A stretch of 64,000 bases of DNA from Paraburkholderia dioscoreae (GTDB lineage: Bacteria > Pseudomonadota > Gammaproteobacteria > Burkholderiales > Burkholderiaceae): contig NZ_LR699553.1 in assembly GCF_902459535.1 (NCBI RefSeq), forward strand, positions 3,596,001 to 3,660,000, in the 5' to 3' direction. Position numbers and translations under genes: made by a program. Positions 42,917-52,121 of the stretch are shown here, piece by piece. Each line of letters opens with the position of its first letter. Position 1 is the stretch's first letter. The notes below the pieces were generated by a model that saw only the letters and a program-made list of their open reading frames with translations, did no database searches and had not been told where the DNA came from.

Positions 42917-43289
42917 CTCTCTCCCTCGTTTCAAACCCTCCTCGCGTCTTTCTCCGACGACCCAGATTCGGAATTATCCGATTTGGACCTTCACTTCTCC
43001 CACCTATAAATCAACCACCAGCCTCTCCGATCCATCCGGCCACACTTGCTGATTGATTGCTGGCCACATCACGTTCCCGTTTTCCAGTTCCTGCTTTCGT
43101 TTCCCGTTTCTGAGTTCCCCTCAAAGCCAGACAAAGGAGGTTTATATCATTATCTTCAATTCATAGATTTACTTAGTTATCCATACCATATCCAATCTGG
43201 TACGGATGCATTGCTCTCCGGACAGAACTTTTTCTTCGCCCATCCGGGCAAGCAGCCCAAGTTCACCGGACAACCTGAATGGAGTCACC
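42917..43289 (+). promoter_or_regulatory. AT-rich leader before the 836-residue gene with an orphan Shine-Dalgarno
   Basis: This 370-bp gap is pyrimidine-rich to about 43125, then AT-rich. AAAGGAGGT (about 43134-43142) matches the anti-SD almost perfectly but has no ATG, GTG or TTG at a usable distance. The gene's own ribosome site is GGAG before ATG 43290. No convincing -35/-10 pair was found. Confidence 0.35.
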
Positions 43290-45800
43290 ATGAAGATCGA
43301 ATATGATGCAATCGTCGGCCCGGGTGCCAATGAATGGTATGGCACGATCATCGTCTCCAACCTGCGCTATGAAGACGGCAGCGCTGTCAACGTCAGCGAG
43401 TTCCTCGCATTCAACTTCCATTCGCCGGCCAATCTGGATGCCACGGCCATCCAGCCGCAGTTCATCAGTTGGGTGGTGGGCGAGACTTCCGTGCAAGCCT
43501 CGCAAATTGGCGACGGCGACTTCGACGTCACGGTGACGATACCGTTCACCACGTCCTATACGATGCAGCCGCCCGATCAGATCACGATCGGCATCAACGG
43601 CAACCTTGTCGCCCATCCGGACACCTGGCTCGACTCATTCGTGTTCGCGGCCGATCACGAGCCGACAATCTTCGGCACGGTGTCCGCCGCGTGCGAGACG
43701 GCGCCGGACCCGGCGCTGGCGAACGTGACGCCCGTTCTCACGCTCGCCCAAGGCAGCATGGTCACCACCTTGCCGCTTAGCTACAGCGGGAGCGTCACCG
43801 CGAGTCTCGAACAGGGCGGCTACACGGTGAGCGGCGACAGCATTGCTACTGTCGATGAGACTGTCGTTGCGCCGCTTGTCATCAGTCCCACTTCGGTGGA
43901 AGTCACCGCAGGCAATACCTCGACGATCAAAGTGACATTCGGGCCGGTAGAGCGATATTGCGCGCTCGACATTTCGATCGGGTCGCTCGCGGGTTTGTCG
44001 AAGGAAACGCTCAGTGTTACGCTGACCGACAGCAAGACCGGCAACACCCTCGCTGCATTCGACGCAACGACCAACAGCGTGACGTCGCTGCGAAAACTGC
44101 CGCCGTCGGGCACTGCGCGCGTATCGATACAAAAGGTCGCACTGAACGACGTCAACTACTCGTTCGCGGTGCCGGATATCACGCTGACAGACGCACTGCA
44201 CAAGGTGGTTATCGACGACTCGACGATGGCGAGCAAGCCAGTCAATACGTCGGGATACGTCAAGGTCGCGATCGAGGTCACTGCCGAACAGACGCTCGAT
44301 CGCCAGATCGACTTGCGCCTGATCGCCAGCGACATGAACTATCTGCAGACAGTTGCCGTCGAATCGCAGCAAACCGCTTTCTCGGCACTCGTCCGGCCGG
44401 GGCATTACACGGTGGAGACCGCCGACTTCCTGTCGGCGGGCGTCGTATATGCGGTCAGCGGGCCAGCGCAGTTGGACGTGAACGGTGACGGCCACATTGA
44501 ACTCGACGTGACGGTCGGCGCATCCGCCGATCTGCACGTGCGCGGTTTCCCCGAGTATCTATGCTTCGGTGGCTGCGCCGATTTGCAGCCGAGCAATCTG
44601 GCCGACTTCGCGGCGGCGCGCGCGACGTCGGTCTTCGATTACGCCGGCACCGACGGCGCCGGAGACTCGAACGTGTTCCTGAGCGACGACGTGCAGACCA
44701 GAACGACGATCACCCTCGCTCGCAACGTCGAAACGCAACTGGGCAAGGGTCAGCCCGTGCTGCCCGTGATGGTCTCGTACACCTGCAACCTGTCGCTCGG
44801 CGACACGCCGACGATCCTCGCCAACGCCGACGCGCACGCGCACAGCTTCGCGAACTACATCCTGGCACTCAACATCGCCACGGAGGCGATCGACAACGAT
44901 CACCCGGTGCCGGCAGGTTTCATCGTGAACCCGGACTTTCTCGGCGCGTGCGAGCAGGCCAACTTCGGCGCGACCTACGCCATGCCGGTGCGCGGTCCGC
45001 TGCAAACCGCGCTCGACCATTGGTCGCTCTCCGCAGCCATTCCCGACAATATCACCGAGGACATTGCGGGCTACGTCCTCGCCGTGAACTGGCTGACCCG
45101 CACGGTAGCGCCAAGCGTGACTTTCGGCTGGCAGATCAATCTCTGGGGTGTCGGCTACTCGGAGTGGATTTATGAGGACACCGACAAAACGGCGCAGATG
45201 GCGCAGCAGACGTCTGACTATGTTGTCAGCCTCGGCGTGTACGACGGTCCGTACGCGCCCGACTTCCTCGCGATCGACCGCTACGAAGCGGACGACTTCA
45301 CGCAGCGCGCGTACGTGAACGGCTACTGCTATGGTCCTCGCGAATGGAAACGCTACTTCGATTTCTGCAAGACAGTGAGCCGCGCACTCAAATTGCCGGT
45401 AATGCCGTGGCAGATTCCCGCGAGCCGCATTCCGAATACGACCGACCCGGTCGCGGCTGATTTCGACTCTCAGCATTGGGGAACCGGTGGCAGTTGTTTG
45501 CTGGGCGATCCGACAATCGGCTCCGACTATCGCAACGTGCATCCGACTATTCTGGCGCTTCAATTCCCGCCGGCGTTCCAGCAATCCATGGGTGTCACCG
45601 CCGAAGATATGTTCCTCCGGTCCGAACCATTCGACATTTCGAATCCGCTGTATGGCGACTTCCCGCTGCGCGGCATCTTCACCGTCCTGCTGGGCGGCGG
45701 CGCGACAACCGGCATTGTCTCGGCGATCGGCAATCCCGAGGCCTGGGCGAGAGAAAAGCTGAATGCCTACATGGACGATCCGATCAAGTTCGATCAATAG
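43290..45800 (+). CDS. large multidomain protein, probable carbohydrate-active enzyme of unknown family
   Basis: 836 residues from ATG 43290 (MKIEYDAIVGPGANEWYG), GGAG seven bases upstream. I do not recognise the family. Residues 1-125 look like a beta-sandwich carbohydrate-binding module (EWYGTIIVSNLRYEDGSAV, then alternating beta-strands). Residues about 130-410 are Thr/Ser/Val-rich repeated beta-strands, resembling two or three Ig-like domains. Residues about 411-836 look like a TIM barrel: VRGFPEYLCFGG, VLPVMVSYTCN, VTFGWQINLWG (611-620), PDFLAIDRYEADDF (Asp663/Glu666 candidates for catalysis) and LPVMPWQIPASRIP. There is no signal peptide or transmembrane helix. It stands alone and is closed by its own terminator. 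Possible roles are glycan binding or hydrolysis, or a signal-less surface protein. Confidence 0.6.
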   Translation: MKIEYDAIVGPGANEWYGTIIVSNLRYEDGSAVNVSEFLAFNFHSPANLDATAIQPQFISWVVGETSVQASQIGDGDFDVTVTIPFTTSYTMQPPDQITIGINGNLVAHPDTWLDSFVFAADHEPTIFGTVSAACETAPDPALANVTPVLTLAQGSMVTTLPLSYSGSVTASLEQGGYTVSGDSIATVDETVVAPLVISPTSVEVTAGNTSTIKVTFGPVERYCALDISIGSLAGLSKETLSVTLTDSKTGNTLAAFDATTNSVTSLRKLPPSGTARVSIQKVALNDVNYSFAVPDITLTDALHKVVIDDSTMASKPVNTSGYVKVAIEVTAEQTLDRQIDLRLIASDMNYLQTVAVESQQTAFSALVRPGHYTVETADFLSAGVVYAVSGPAQLDVNGDGHIELDVTVGASADLHVRGFPEYLCFGGCADLQPSNLADFAAARATSVFDYAGTDGAGDSNVFLSDDVQTRTTITLARNVETQLGKGQPVLPVMVSYTCNLSLGDTPTILANADAHAHSFANYILALNIATEAIDNDHPVPAGFIVNPDFLGACEQANFGATYAMPVRGPLQTALDHWSLSAAIPDNITEDIAGYVLAVNWLTRTVAPSVTFGWQINLWGVGYSEWIYEDTDKTAQMAQQTSDYVVSLGVYDGPYAPDFLAIDRYEADDFTQRAYVNGYCYGPREWKRYFDFCKTVSRALKLPVMPWQIPASRIPNTTDPVAADFDSQHWGTGGSCLLGDPTIGSDYRNVHPTILALQFPPAFQQSMGVTAEDMFLRSEPFDISNPLYGDFPLRGIFTVLLGGGATTGIVSAIGNPEAWAREKLNAYMDDPIKFDQ

Positions 45801-45810
45801 CATCGGCCCA

Positions 45811-45849
45811 AAAAAAACGGCGTGGACCTATGAGTCCACGCCGTTTTTT
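45811..45849. terminator. bidirectional terminator between the 836-residue gene and clpA
   Basis: AACGGCGTGGAC (45816-45827) pairs with GTCCACGCCGTT (45834-45845). A7 precedes and T6 follows, so it serves both convergent genes. Confidence 0.92.
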
Positions 45850-45866
45850 AGTACTAACGCTTACGC

Positions 45867-48164
45867 TTATTCGACTTCCACCGCTTCCGGATTCGGATTG
45901 CGCGGAGCCGGATGCTCGTCGAACGTCAACTGGACCTTGTCTTCCGCATCCACGTCGACCGTCACGCGACCGCCGTTCATCAGCTTGCCGAACAGCAGTT
46001 CGTCCGCCAGTGCACGACGGATCGTGTCCTGAATCAGACGCTGCATCGGCCGTGCGCCCATGAGCGGATCGAAACCGTGCTTGGCGAGATGCTTGCGCAG
46101 TGCGTCGGTGAAGAGCGCATCGACCTTCTTCTCGTGCAACTGATCTTCCAGCTGCATGAGGAACTTGTCGACCACGCGCATGATGATTTCTTCATCCAGT
46201 GCGCGGAAGCTGATCGTTGCATCCAGACGGTTGCGGAACTCCGGCGTGAACATGCGCTTGATGTCGACCATTTCGTCGCCGGTTTCCCGACGATTCGTGA
46301 AGCCGATCACCGACTTGCCCATTGCCTCGGCGCCCGCATTCGTCGTCATGATGATGATGACGTTGCGGAAATCCGCCTTGCGGCCGTTGTTGTCCGTCAG
46401 CGTGCCGTGGTCCATCACCTGCAGCAGCACGTTGTAGATATCCGGATGCGCCTTCTCGATTTCGTCGAGCAGCAGCACGCAATGCGGCTTCTTCGTGACA
46501 GCTTCGGTCAGCAGACCGCCCTGGTCGAAACCGACATAGCCCGGCGGCGCGCCGATCAAACGGCTGACCGCATGACGCTCCATGTATTCCGACATGTCGA
46601 AGCGGATCAGCTCGATGCCCAGCGTGAACGCCAGTTGCTTCGCCACTTCGGTCTTGCCGACGCCCGTGGGGCCGGAGAACAGGAATGCGCCGATCGGCTT
46701 GTCCAGCTTGCCCAGACCCGCACGCGCCATCTTGATCGCGGCCGACAGCGCGTCGATAGCCGGGTCTTGCCCGAACACCACGCTCTTCAGATCGCGATCC
46801 AGCGTTTGCAGCTTGCTGCGATCGTCTTGCGACACGCTTTGCGGCGGGACGCGGGCAATCTTCGAAATGATTTCCTCGATCTCGTTCTTGCCGATAGTCT
46901 TCTTCTGCTTCGACTTCGGCAGGATGCGTTGCGCCGCGCCGGCTTCGTCGATCACGTCGATCGCCTTGTCCGGTAGATGACGATCCGTGATGAAGCGTGC
47001 CGACAACTCAGCCGCCGCCGACAGCGCGCCCGACGAATACTTCACACCGTGGTGCTCTTCGAAGCGCGACTTCAGGCCACGCAGGATCGCCACCGTCTGT
47101 TCGACGGTCGGCTCGGTCACGTCGACCTTCTGGAAACGGCGCGACAATGCCGCGTCTTTTTCGAAAATGCCGCGATATTCCGTGAACGTGGTCGCGCCAA
47201 TGCACTTCAACGTGCCCGACGACAGCGCCGGCTTGAGCAGGTTCGACGCGTCCAGCGTACCGCCCGACGCAGCGCCTGCGCCGATCAGCGTATGAATTTC
47301 GTCGATGAACAGGATGGCGTGCGGACGTTCCTTCAATTCCTTGAGAACCGTCTTCAGGCGCTGTTCGAAGTCACCGCGATACTTGGTGCCGGCGAGCAGC
47401 GCGCCCATGTCGAGCGAATACACCTGGGCATCCGCCAGAATGTCCGGCACTTCGCCGCGCGTAATGCGCCACGCGAGACCTTCGGCGATCGCGGTCTTGC
47501 CGACGCCGGCCTCACCGACCAGCAGCGGATTGTTCTTGCGACGACGGCACAGCACCTGCACCACACGCTCGACTTCCGACTCGCGCCCGATCAGCGGATC
47601 GATGCGGCCGTCTTTCGCCATCTGGTTCAGGTTCTGGGTGAACTGCGCGAGCGGGGTTTCTTTCTGCGCGGCGGCTTCGTCGGACTCGGCATTCGCGTCG
47701 CTCGCTTTCGCGGCGTCGGTGCTGCTCGTCTTGGCGATGCCGTGCGAGATGAAATTGACCACGTCCAGACGCGTCACGCCCTGCTGCTGCAGGTAGTACA
47801 CCGCGTGCGAATCCTTCTCGCCGAAGATCGCGACCAGCACGTTGGCGCCGGTCACTTCCTTCTTGCCATTCGAGGTGGACTGAACATGCATGATCGCGCG
47901 CTGGATCACACGCTGGAAACCCAGCGTGGGCTGCGTGTCGACGTCGTCCGTGCCAGGCACGGTCGGCGTGTTGTCATGAATGAAGTTGCGCAGGTTCTGG
48001 CGCAGATCCTCGATATTGGCCGCGCATGCACGCAACACCTCCGCTGCTGTCGGATTGTCCAACAGTGCCAGCAAAAGATGTTCGACCGTTATGAACTCGT
48101 GCCGCGCCTGGCGTGCTTCCATGAACGCCATGTGCAGGCTGACTTCCAGTTCCTGGGCAATCAT
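45867..48164 (-). CDS. clpA: ATP-dependent Clp protease ATP-binding subunit ClpA
   Basis: 765 residues from ATG 48164 (MIAQELEVSLHMAFMEAR). N-terminal double Clp_N repeat (1-145), then AAA1 with Walker A GEAGVGKTAIAEG and AAA2 with GPTGVGKTEVAKQ. The linker between the N-domain and AAA1 (residues about 145-175) is Ala/Asp/Glu-rich. The C-terminus ends in an acidic tail (NPEAVEVE). It unfolds substrates for ClpP. Its ATG overlaps the clpS stop by 4 bp, keeping adaptor and unfoldase coupled. Confidence 0.97.
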   Translation of the reverse strand: MIAQELEVSLHMAFMEARQARHEFITVEHLLLALLDNPTAAEVLRACAANIEDLRQNLRNFIHDNTPTVPGTDDVDTQPTLGFQRVIQRAIMHVQSTSNGKKEVTGANVLVAIFGEKDSHAVYYLQQQGVTRLDVVNFISHGIAKTSSTDAAKASDANAESDEAAAQKETPLAQFTQNLNQMAKDGRIDPLIGRESEVERVVQVLCRRRKNNPLLVGEAGVGKTAIAEGLAWRITRGEVPDILADAQVYSLDMGALLAGTKYRGDFEQRLKTVLKELKERPHAILFIDEIHTLIGAGAASGGTLDASNLLKPALSSGTLKCIGATTFTEYRGIFEKDAALSRRFQKVDVTEPTVEQTVAILRGLKSRFEEHHGVKYSSGALSAAAELSARFITDRHLPDKAIDVIDEAGAAQRILPKSKQKKTIGKNEIEEIISKIARVPPQSVSQDDRSKLQTLDRDLKSVVFGQDPAIDALSAAIKMARAGLGKLDKPIGAFLFSGPTGVGKTEVAKQLAFTLGIELIRFDMSEYMERHAVSRLIGAPPGYVGFDQGGLLTEAVTKKPHCVLLLDEIEKAHPDIYNVLLQVMDHGTLTDNNGRKADFRNVIIIMTTNAGAEAMGKSVIGFTNRRETGDEMVDIKRMFTPEFRNRLDATISFRALDEEIIMRVVDKFLMQLEDQLHEKKVDALFTDALRKHLAKHGFDPLMGARPMQRLIQDTIRRALADELLFGKLMNGGRVTVDVDAEDKVQLTFDEHPAPRNPNPEAVEVE

Positions 48165-48475
48165 GCTTCCTCCATCACACACTGCAGCGGATGCCCGGCC
48201 TGCCGTGCGTGGGTAACGACTTGCTCGACTTTGGTCGACGCGATGTCCCGCGTATAGACCCCACAAACTCCCCTGCCCTCGCGATGCACCTTCAACATTA
48301 CCTGTGTTGCGGTTTCTCTATCTTTATTGAAGTATTCCTGCACGATCATCACGACAAATTCCATCGGCGTGAAGTCGTCATTCAGCAGCACCACCTTGTA
48401 CATGGATGGCGGCTTGAGCTTTTTCTCCTGCCGCTCCAGTACGGTGCCGTCCTGCTTGTCCGGGATAATCGCCAT
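48161..48475 (-). CDS. clpS: ClpA adaptor protein ClpS
   Basis: 104 residues. Core MYKVVLLNDDFTPMEFVVMIVQEYFNKDRETATQVMLKVHREGRGVCGVYTRDIASTKVEQV contains the N-degron pocket residues (the NDD-T-ME signature). It delivers N-end-rule substrates to ClpAP. It precedes clpA by a 4-bp overlap and is divergent from a cold-shock gene, the same arrangement as E. coli cspD-clpSA. Confidence 0.97.
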   Translation of the reverse strand: MAIIPDKQDGTVLERQEKKLKPPSMYKVVLLNDDFTPMEFVVMIVQEYFNKDRETATQVMLKVHREGRGVCGVYTRDIASTKVEQVVTHARQAGHPLQCVMEEA

Positions 48476-48856
48476 ACACCCATTCTAAACAACTAGGACA
48501 GGCCCGCAATCCTGTCAAAACCCGGCCAACCGGCCAGTAAGCCCGTTCGCGACCGCCTGATGGGCGATTCCCCGCCACGCGTGCGTTAAATCGACGAGCC
48601 GATTTGCGGAGCCGGCCCCTATCCTGTGATGCTTGCGGCCGTGCTGCGCCGCAGTCGGATCGAGTATCGCACAACCTGCCGTAGCTGGCTGACGGCTCGC
48701 CTGGCCCAGTCTTCGCCGAGGCGACCCGCTGAACAGCAGGTGAGTCGATTATGCGACTTTTCAAGACGGCCCGCTTGCGCAACCGCACATAACGAAAGCG
48801 GGAAAAACCCTGGAAAGTGCCTGTTTGCAACGCGGCAACGGCATCTCAAAATTTTC
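48476..48856. other. clpS upstream intergenic stretch, nothing further identified
   Basis: 380 bp without a supportable gene. A GGCC-rich inverted repeat near 48523 (CCGGCC/GGCCGG) is the only feature seen. It must contain the clpS promoter on the minus strand, which I could not place confidently. Confidence 0.4.
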
Positions 48857-48885
48857 TTGACACCCGAATAAAGAGCCTCAACAAT
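48857..48885 (+). promoter_or_regulatory. promoter of the cold-shock gene, followed by a long 5' UTR
   Basis: TTGACA (48857-48862), 17-bp spacer, AACAAT (48880-48885). The start is near 48892, leaving about 134 nt before ATG 49026, comparable to the cold-responsive leaders of cspA-type mRNAs. Confidence 0.6.
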
Positions 48886-49025
48886 CAAGCTGGCACTTTT
48901 TTCACCAAGCCATAATTTCGAAAAAATGCCGATGGTGAGCTTGTGAGGAGGGAGCGGCTGCATCGCGCGGTCGTCGAGCTTTTCGAGGGCTCGTGGTAGT
49001 GACATGAGTTACAGGGGAAGTTGGA

Positions 49026-49232
49026 ATGGCAACTGGTACGGTCAAATGGTTCAATGACGCAAAAGGTTTCGGATTCATCACGCCTGACGAAGGTGGCGAG
49101 GATCTGTTTGCACACTTCTCGGCCATCCAGATGAATGGGTTCAAGACCCTCAAGGAAGGCCAAAAGGTAACCTTCGAGGTCGTGCAAGGCCCGAAAGGCA
49201 AACAGGCATCGAACATTCAGGCGCCTGCCTGA
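49026..49232 (+). CDS. cspD: cold-shock domain protein (CspA family)
   Basis: 68 residues, a single OB-fold: MATGTVKWFNDAKGFGFITPDEGGEDLFAHFSAI. RNP1 (KGFGFI) and RNP2 (DLFAHF) are intact. It binds single-stranded RNA and DNA and melts mRNA structure. The position, divergent from clpSA, matches E. coli cspD, but the sequence is equally close to CspA-type chaperones, so the symbol is by synteny. The long leader suggests post-transcriptional control. Confidence 0.93.
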   Translation: MATGTVKWFNDAKGFGFITPDEGGEDLFAHFSAIQMNGFKTLKEGQKVTFEVVQGPKGKQASNIQAPA

Positions 49233-49254
49233 AGCTGCTCGATACCCGTCCTTT

Positions 49255-49287
49255 GAAACCCGGCTCCGTGCCGGGTTTCTTTTTTTG
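49255..49287 (+). terminator. terminator of the cold-shock gene
   Basis: GAAACCCGGC (49255-49264) pairs with GCCGGGTTTC (49270-49279), followed by TTTTTTT. Confidence 0.9.
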
Positions 49288-49440
49288 GGTTTCGTCCTCT
49301 GGTCGCTCCGAGGCTTGTTCTGGTTGTATCCGGCGCGCACATGTCCCATATATCGGGTAATTTCTTCGGTCTGCTGCCGAGTGTCACGTTTTGCGCTTCA
49401 GCTCGCGCGTTACGAAAACATCGCGTGAAGCCACAAACAC

Positions 49441-49473
49441 ACAACCCCGGCCGCCTCCCGGCGCCGGGGTTGT
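49441..49473 (-). terminator. terminator after icd
   Basis: ACAACCCCGGC (49441-49451) pairs with GCCGGGGTTGT (49463-49473). On the minus strand GTGTTTGTGG follows, so the T-run is imperfect. Confidence 0.6.
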
Positions 49474-49506
49474 ACATGCGAACCAGTTCGGCCCAACGCA
49501 AGCTGC

Positions 49507-50763
49507 TTACAGATTCTCGATCAGCACCTGGCCGAAACCGGAACACGACACCTGCGTCGCGCCTTCCATCAGGCGCGCGAAATCGTACGTGACGCGTTTT
49601 TGCAGAATCGATTTTTCCATCGACTTGATGATCAGATCCGCTGCCTCGGTCCAGCCGAGATGGCGCAGCATCATTTCCGCCGAAAGAATTTCCGAGCCTG
49701 GATTCACGTAGTCCTTACCGGCGTATTTCGGCGCAGTGCCGTGCGTGGCTTCGAACATCGCGACCGAATCCGACATGTTCGCACCCGGTGCGATACCGAT
49801 ACCGCCGACCTGCGCGGCCAACGCATCCGACACATAGTCGCCATTCAGGTTCAGCGTGGCGATCACGTCGTATTCAGCCGGACGCAGCAGAATCTGCTGC
49901 AGGAACGCATCCGCGATCACGTCCTTCAGGACGATGTCGCCGCCCGTCTTCGGATTCTTGATCTTCATCCACGGGCCGCCGTCGATCAGTTCCGCGGCGA
50001 ATTCCTTTTGCGCCAGCGCGTAACCGTAGTCGCGGAACGCGCCTTCGGTGAACTTCATGATGTTGCCCTTGTGCACCAGAGTGACCGAACGGCGATCGTG
50101 GTCGAGCGCGTACTGGATCGCCTTGCGCACCAGACGCTCCGTGCCTTCACGCGACACCGGCTTGATGCCGATCCCCGACGTTTCCGGGAAGCGGATCTTC
50201 TTCACGCCCATTTCTTCGCGCAGGAACTTGATGATCTTTTTCGCCTGCTCCGATTCGGCCGGCCACTCGATACCCGCGTAGATGTCTTCCGAGTTTTCGC
50301 GGAAGATCACCATGTTGGTTTTCTCCGGCTCGCGCACCGGCGAAGGCACACCCTTGAAATACTGCACCGGACGCAAGCACACATACAGATCCAGTTCCTG
50401 GCGCAGCGCGACGTTCAGCGAACGGATGCCGCCGCCCACCGGCGTGGTGAGCGGGCCCTTGATCGAGACGACATACTCCTTGAGCACCTGCAGCGTCTCT
50501 TCGGGCAGCCACACATCCGGGCCGTACACCTTGGTGGACTTCTCGCCGGCGTAGATTTCCATCCAGTGGATTTTTCGCTTGCCTGCATACGCTTTTTCCA
50601 CAGCGGCATCCACGACCTTGATCATGACCGGCGTGATGTCGATGCCGGTGCCGTCGCCTTCGATGTACGGAATGATCGGCTGGTCCGACACGTTGAGCGA
50701 GAAATCGGGATTGACGGTGATCTTGTCACCGCCGGTCGGAACCTTGATGTGCTGATACGGCAT
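49507..50763 (-). CDS. icd: NADP-dependent isocitrate dehydrogenase
   Basis: 418 residues, the E. coli Icd length. TCA-cycle decarboxylation of isocitrate to 2-oxoglutarate. Visible are the regulatory serine loop (RPVQYFKGVPSPVREPEKTNMVIFRENSEDIYAGIEW), the metal and substrate site (LNLNGDYVSDALAAQVGGIGIAPGAN) and NADP-selecting residues in HGTAPKYAGKDYVNPGSEI. It ends near residue 418 with a typical C-terminus. GGAG lies eight bases before the ATG. It is divergent from rluE, with a 14-bp palindrome between them. Confidence 0.97.
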   Translation of the reverse strand: MPYQHIKVPTGGDKITVNPDFSLNVSDQPIIPYIEGDGTGIDITPVMIKVVDAAVEKAYAGKRKIHWMEIYAGEKSTKVYGPDVWLPEETLQVLKEYVVSIKGPLTTPVGGGIRSLNVALRQELDLYVCLRPVQYFKGVPSPVREPEKTNMVIFRENSEDIYAGIEWPAESEQAKKIIKFLREEMGVKKIRFPETSGIGIKPVSREGTERLVRKAIQYALDHDRRSVTLVHKGNIMKFTEGAFRDYGYALAQKEFAAELIDGGPWMKIKNPKTGGDIVLKDVIADAFLQQILLRPAEYDVIATLNLNGDYVSDALAAQVGGIGIAPGANMSDSVAMFEATHGTAPKYAGKDYVNPGSEILSAEMMLRHLGWTEAADLIIKSMEKSILQKRVTYDFARLMEGATQVSCSGFGQVLIENL

Positions 50764-50960
50764 GATCGGACTCCAGTGAAGGCTATGCTGAAAGCTGATG
50801 GGAGACTGCGAAAACGGGGGCGCTCCTCGCTACGCGCAATGCCGCACGCCGGCAAGCGGCCTGGCCGCTATTCTAGCCCACGCGAACGCTGCGCCGAGGC
50901 CGCGGCGGCTCGGGGTTTTCCAACATGGACGAAGTCAATCCAGCGAGGCACAACTCTTAT

Positions 50961-50974
50961 GTCTTATATAAGAC
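50961..50974. promoter_or_regulatory. 14-bp palindrome GTCTTATATAAGAC between icd and rluE, candidate operator
   Basis: A perfect 14-bp palindrome with an additional TCTTAT half-site just to the left (50955-50960). The form resembles operators of GntR-family regulators. It is about 200 bp upstream of icd and 120 bp upstream of rluE. Control of icd by a TCA-cycle regulator is my inference. The rest of the 330-bp gap shows no gene. Confidence 0.5.
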
Positions 50975-51095
50975 AACGAGCTTAGCGTCGCGCATTATGC
51001 TTTATTATCCCGCCATTTACTATTGGCCCGACGCCTCCCGGGGCTGCGCGGCATGAGCGCCGCAACGGCGCGTCGCGACTCTCATTTCATCCACT

Positions 51096-51665
51096 ATGCG
51101 CCTTCTCGCTCTGAACAAACCGTTCGGCACTATCTGCCAGTTCTCGCCGCACGAAACGCGCGCGTCGCTGGCCGACTGGGTCAAGGTGCCCAACGTGTAT
51201 CCGGCAGGCCGGCTCGACTCCGATAGCGAAGGCCTGCTGCTTCTCACCGACGACGGCGCGTTGCAGGCGCGCATTGCCGAGCCGCGTCACAAACTCGTCA
51301 AACGTTATTGGGCGCAAGTGGAAGGCGCGGTCGATGCGGCCACACTAAAGAAGCTCGCACGCGGCGTCGATCTCGGCGACTACGTGACGCGGCCCTGTCG
51401 CGCCGAGTACGTGGAACCAACCGACACCCTCTGGGTACGCACGCCGCCGATCCGCTATCGCGCCGCGATACCGACCACATGGATCGAATTGTCGATCACC
51501 GAAGGCAAGAACCGCCAGGTGCGTCGCATGACTGCCGCCGTGGGGTTTCCGACATTGCGCCTGGTGCGCGTGGGCATCGGCGCACTCGACGTGTTTTCGC
51601 TCGGGCTGCAACCGGGAGAGAGCGTCGATTTACCGCCGGATGCGCCGTGGAAAGGCATGATGTGA
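51096..51665 (+). CDS. rluE: 23S rRNA pseudouridine(2457) synthase RluE
   Basis: 189 residues. RsuA-family catalytic domain without an N-terminal S4 domain, as in RluE: LLALNKPFGTICQFS, AGRLDSDSEGLLLLTDDG with the catalytic Asp, and ITEGKNRQVRRMTAAVGFPTLRLVRVGIG. rluE (ymfC) is next to icd in E. coli, and the same pair here supports the specific name. Confidence 0.9.
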   Translation: MRLLALNKPFGTICQFSPHETRASLADWVKVPNVYPAGRLDSDSEGLLLLTDDGALQARIAEPRHKLVKRYWAQVEGAVDAATLKKLARGVDLGDYVTRPCRAEYVEPTDTLWVRTPPIRYRAAIPTTWIELSITEGKNRQVRRMTAAVGFPTLRLVRVGIGALDVFSLGLQPGESVDLPPDAPWKGMM

Positions 51666-52121
51666 TCATGCGCCCACGCATGACCGAGTGCTCGCCGAAT
51701 CCGCTCAACGCCTCCACTTCACACCGCGGCACAATACCTAACTCGTTGTATCCGCAAACAAAATAGCGCGTGAAACCACTGTGAAAAACGCGTGAAACAA
51801 TGACACCCATGACAACGTCGTGGCACGTGATCTGAATCAATCCATCGGCTTATAAGTTTTCCACAAATTTCGCGTCAACCGCTGCGCGAGCTCAGGCGTT
51901 ATTCGACGCAGATGCCGCCCGAAGCTATCCGGCATTCAGCCTTAAGGGCCTTTGTGCAAGCCGCTCTTGCGGTAAGTGCGGGGAGTCTGAGCGCTAACGC
52001 AGACGTGTCGAAAATTTGTTCGATGCGGCTGTCAACCGAAAGGTGGATGGCACGTTTACCGACATGACTCCATATATAACCGGGTCATTTGGTTAATTAA
52101 CTAAAGCTGAGGATTCACAAA
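51666..52121. other. 455-bp gap upstream of the small exported protein
   Basis: No gene is supportable. Two GCGTGAAAC direct repeats occur near 51768 and 51790. A TATATAAC box near 52073 and GAGG before ATG 52122 belong to the downstream gene. No convincing -35 was found. Confidence 0.4.

Noticed and set aside
43046..43306. Plus-strand frame running into the 836-residue gene
   Set aside because: It uses a TTG start with no ribosome site, has no recognisable sequence and overlaps the real start.
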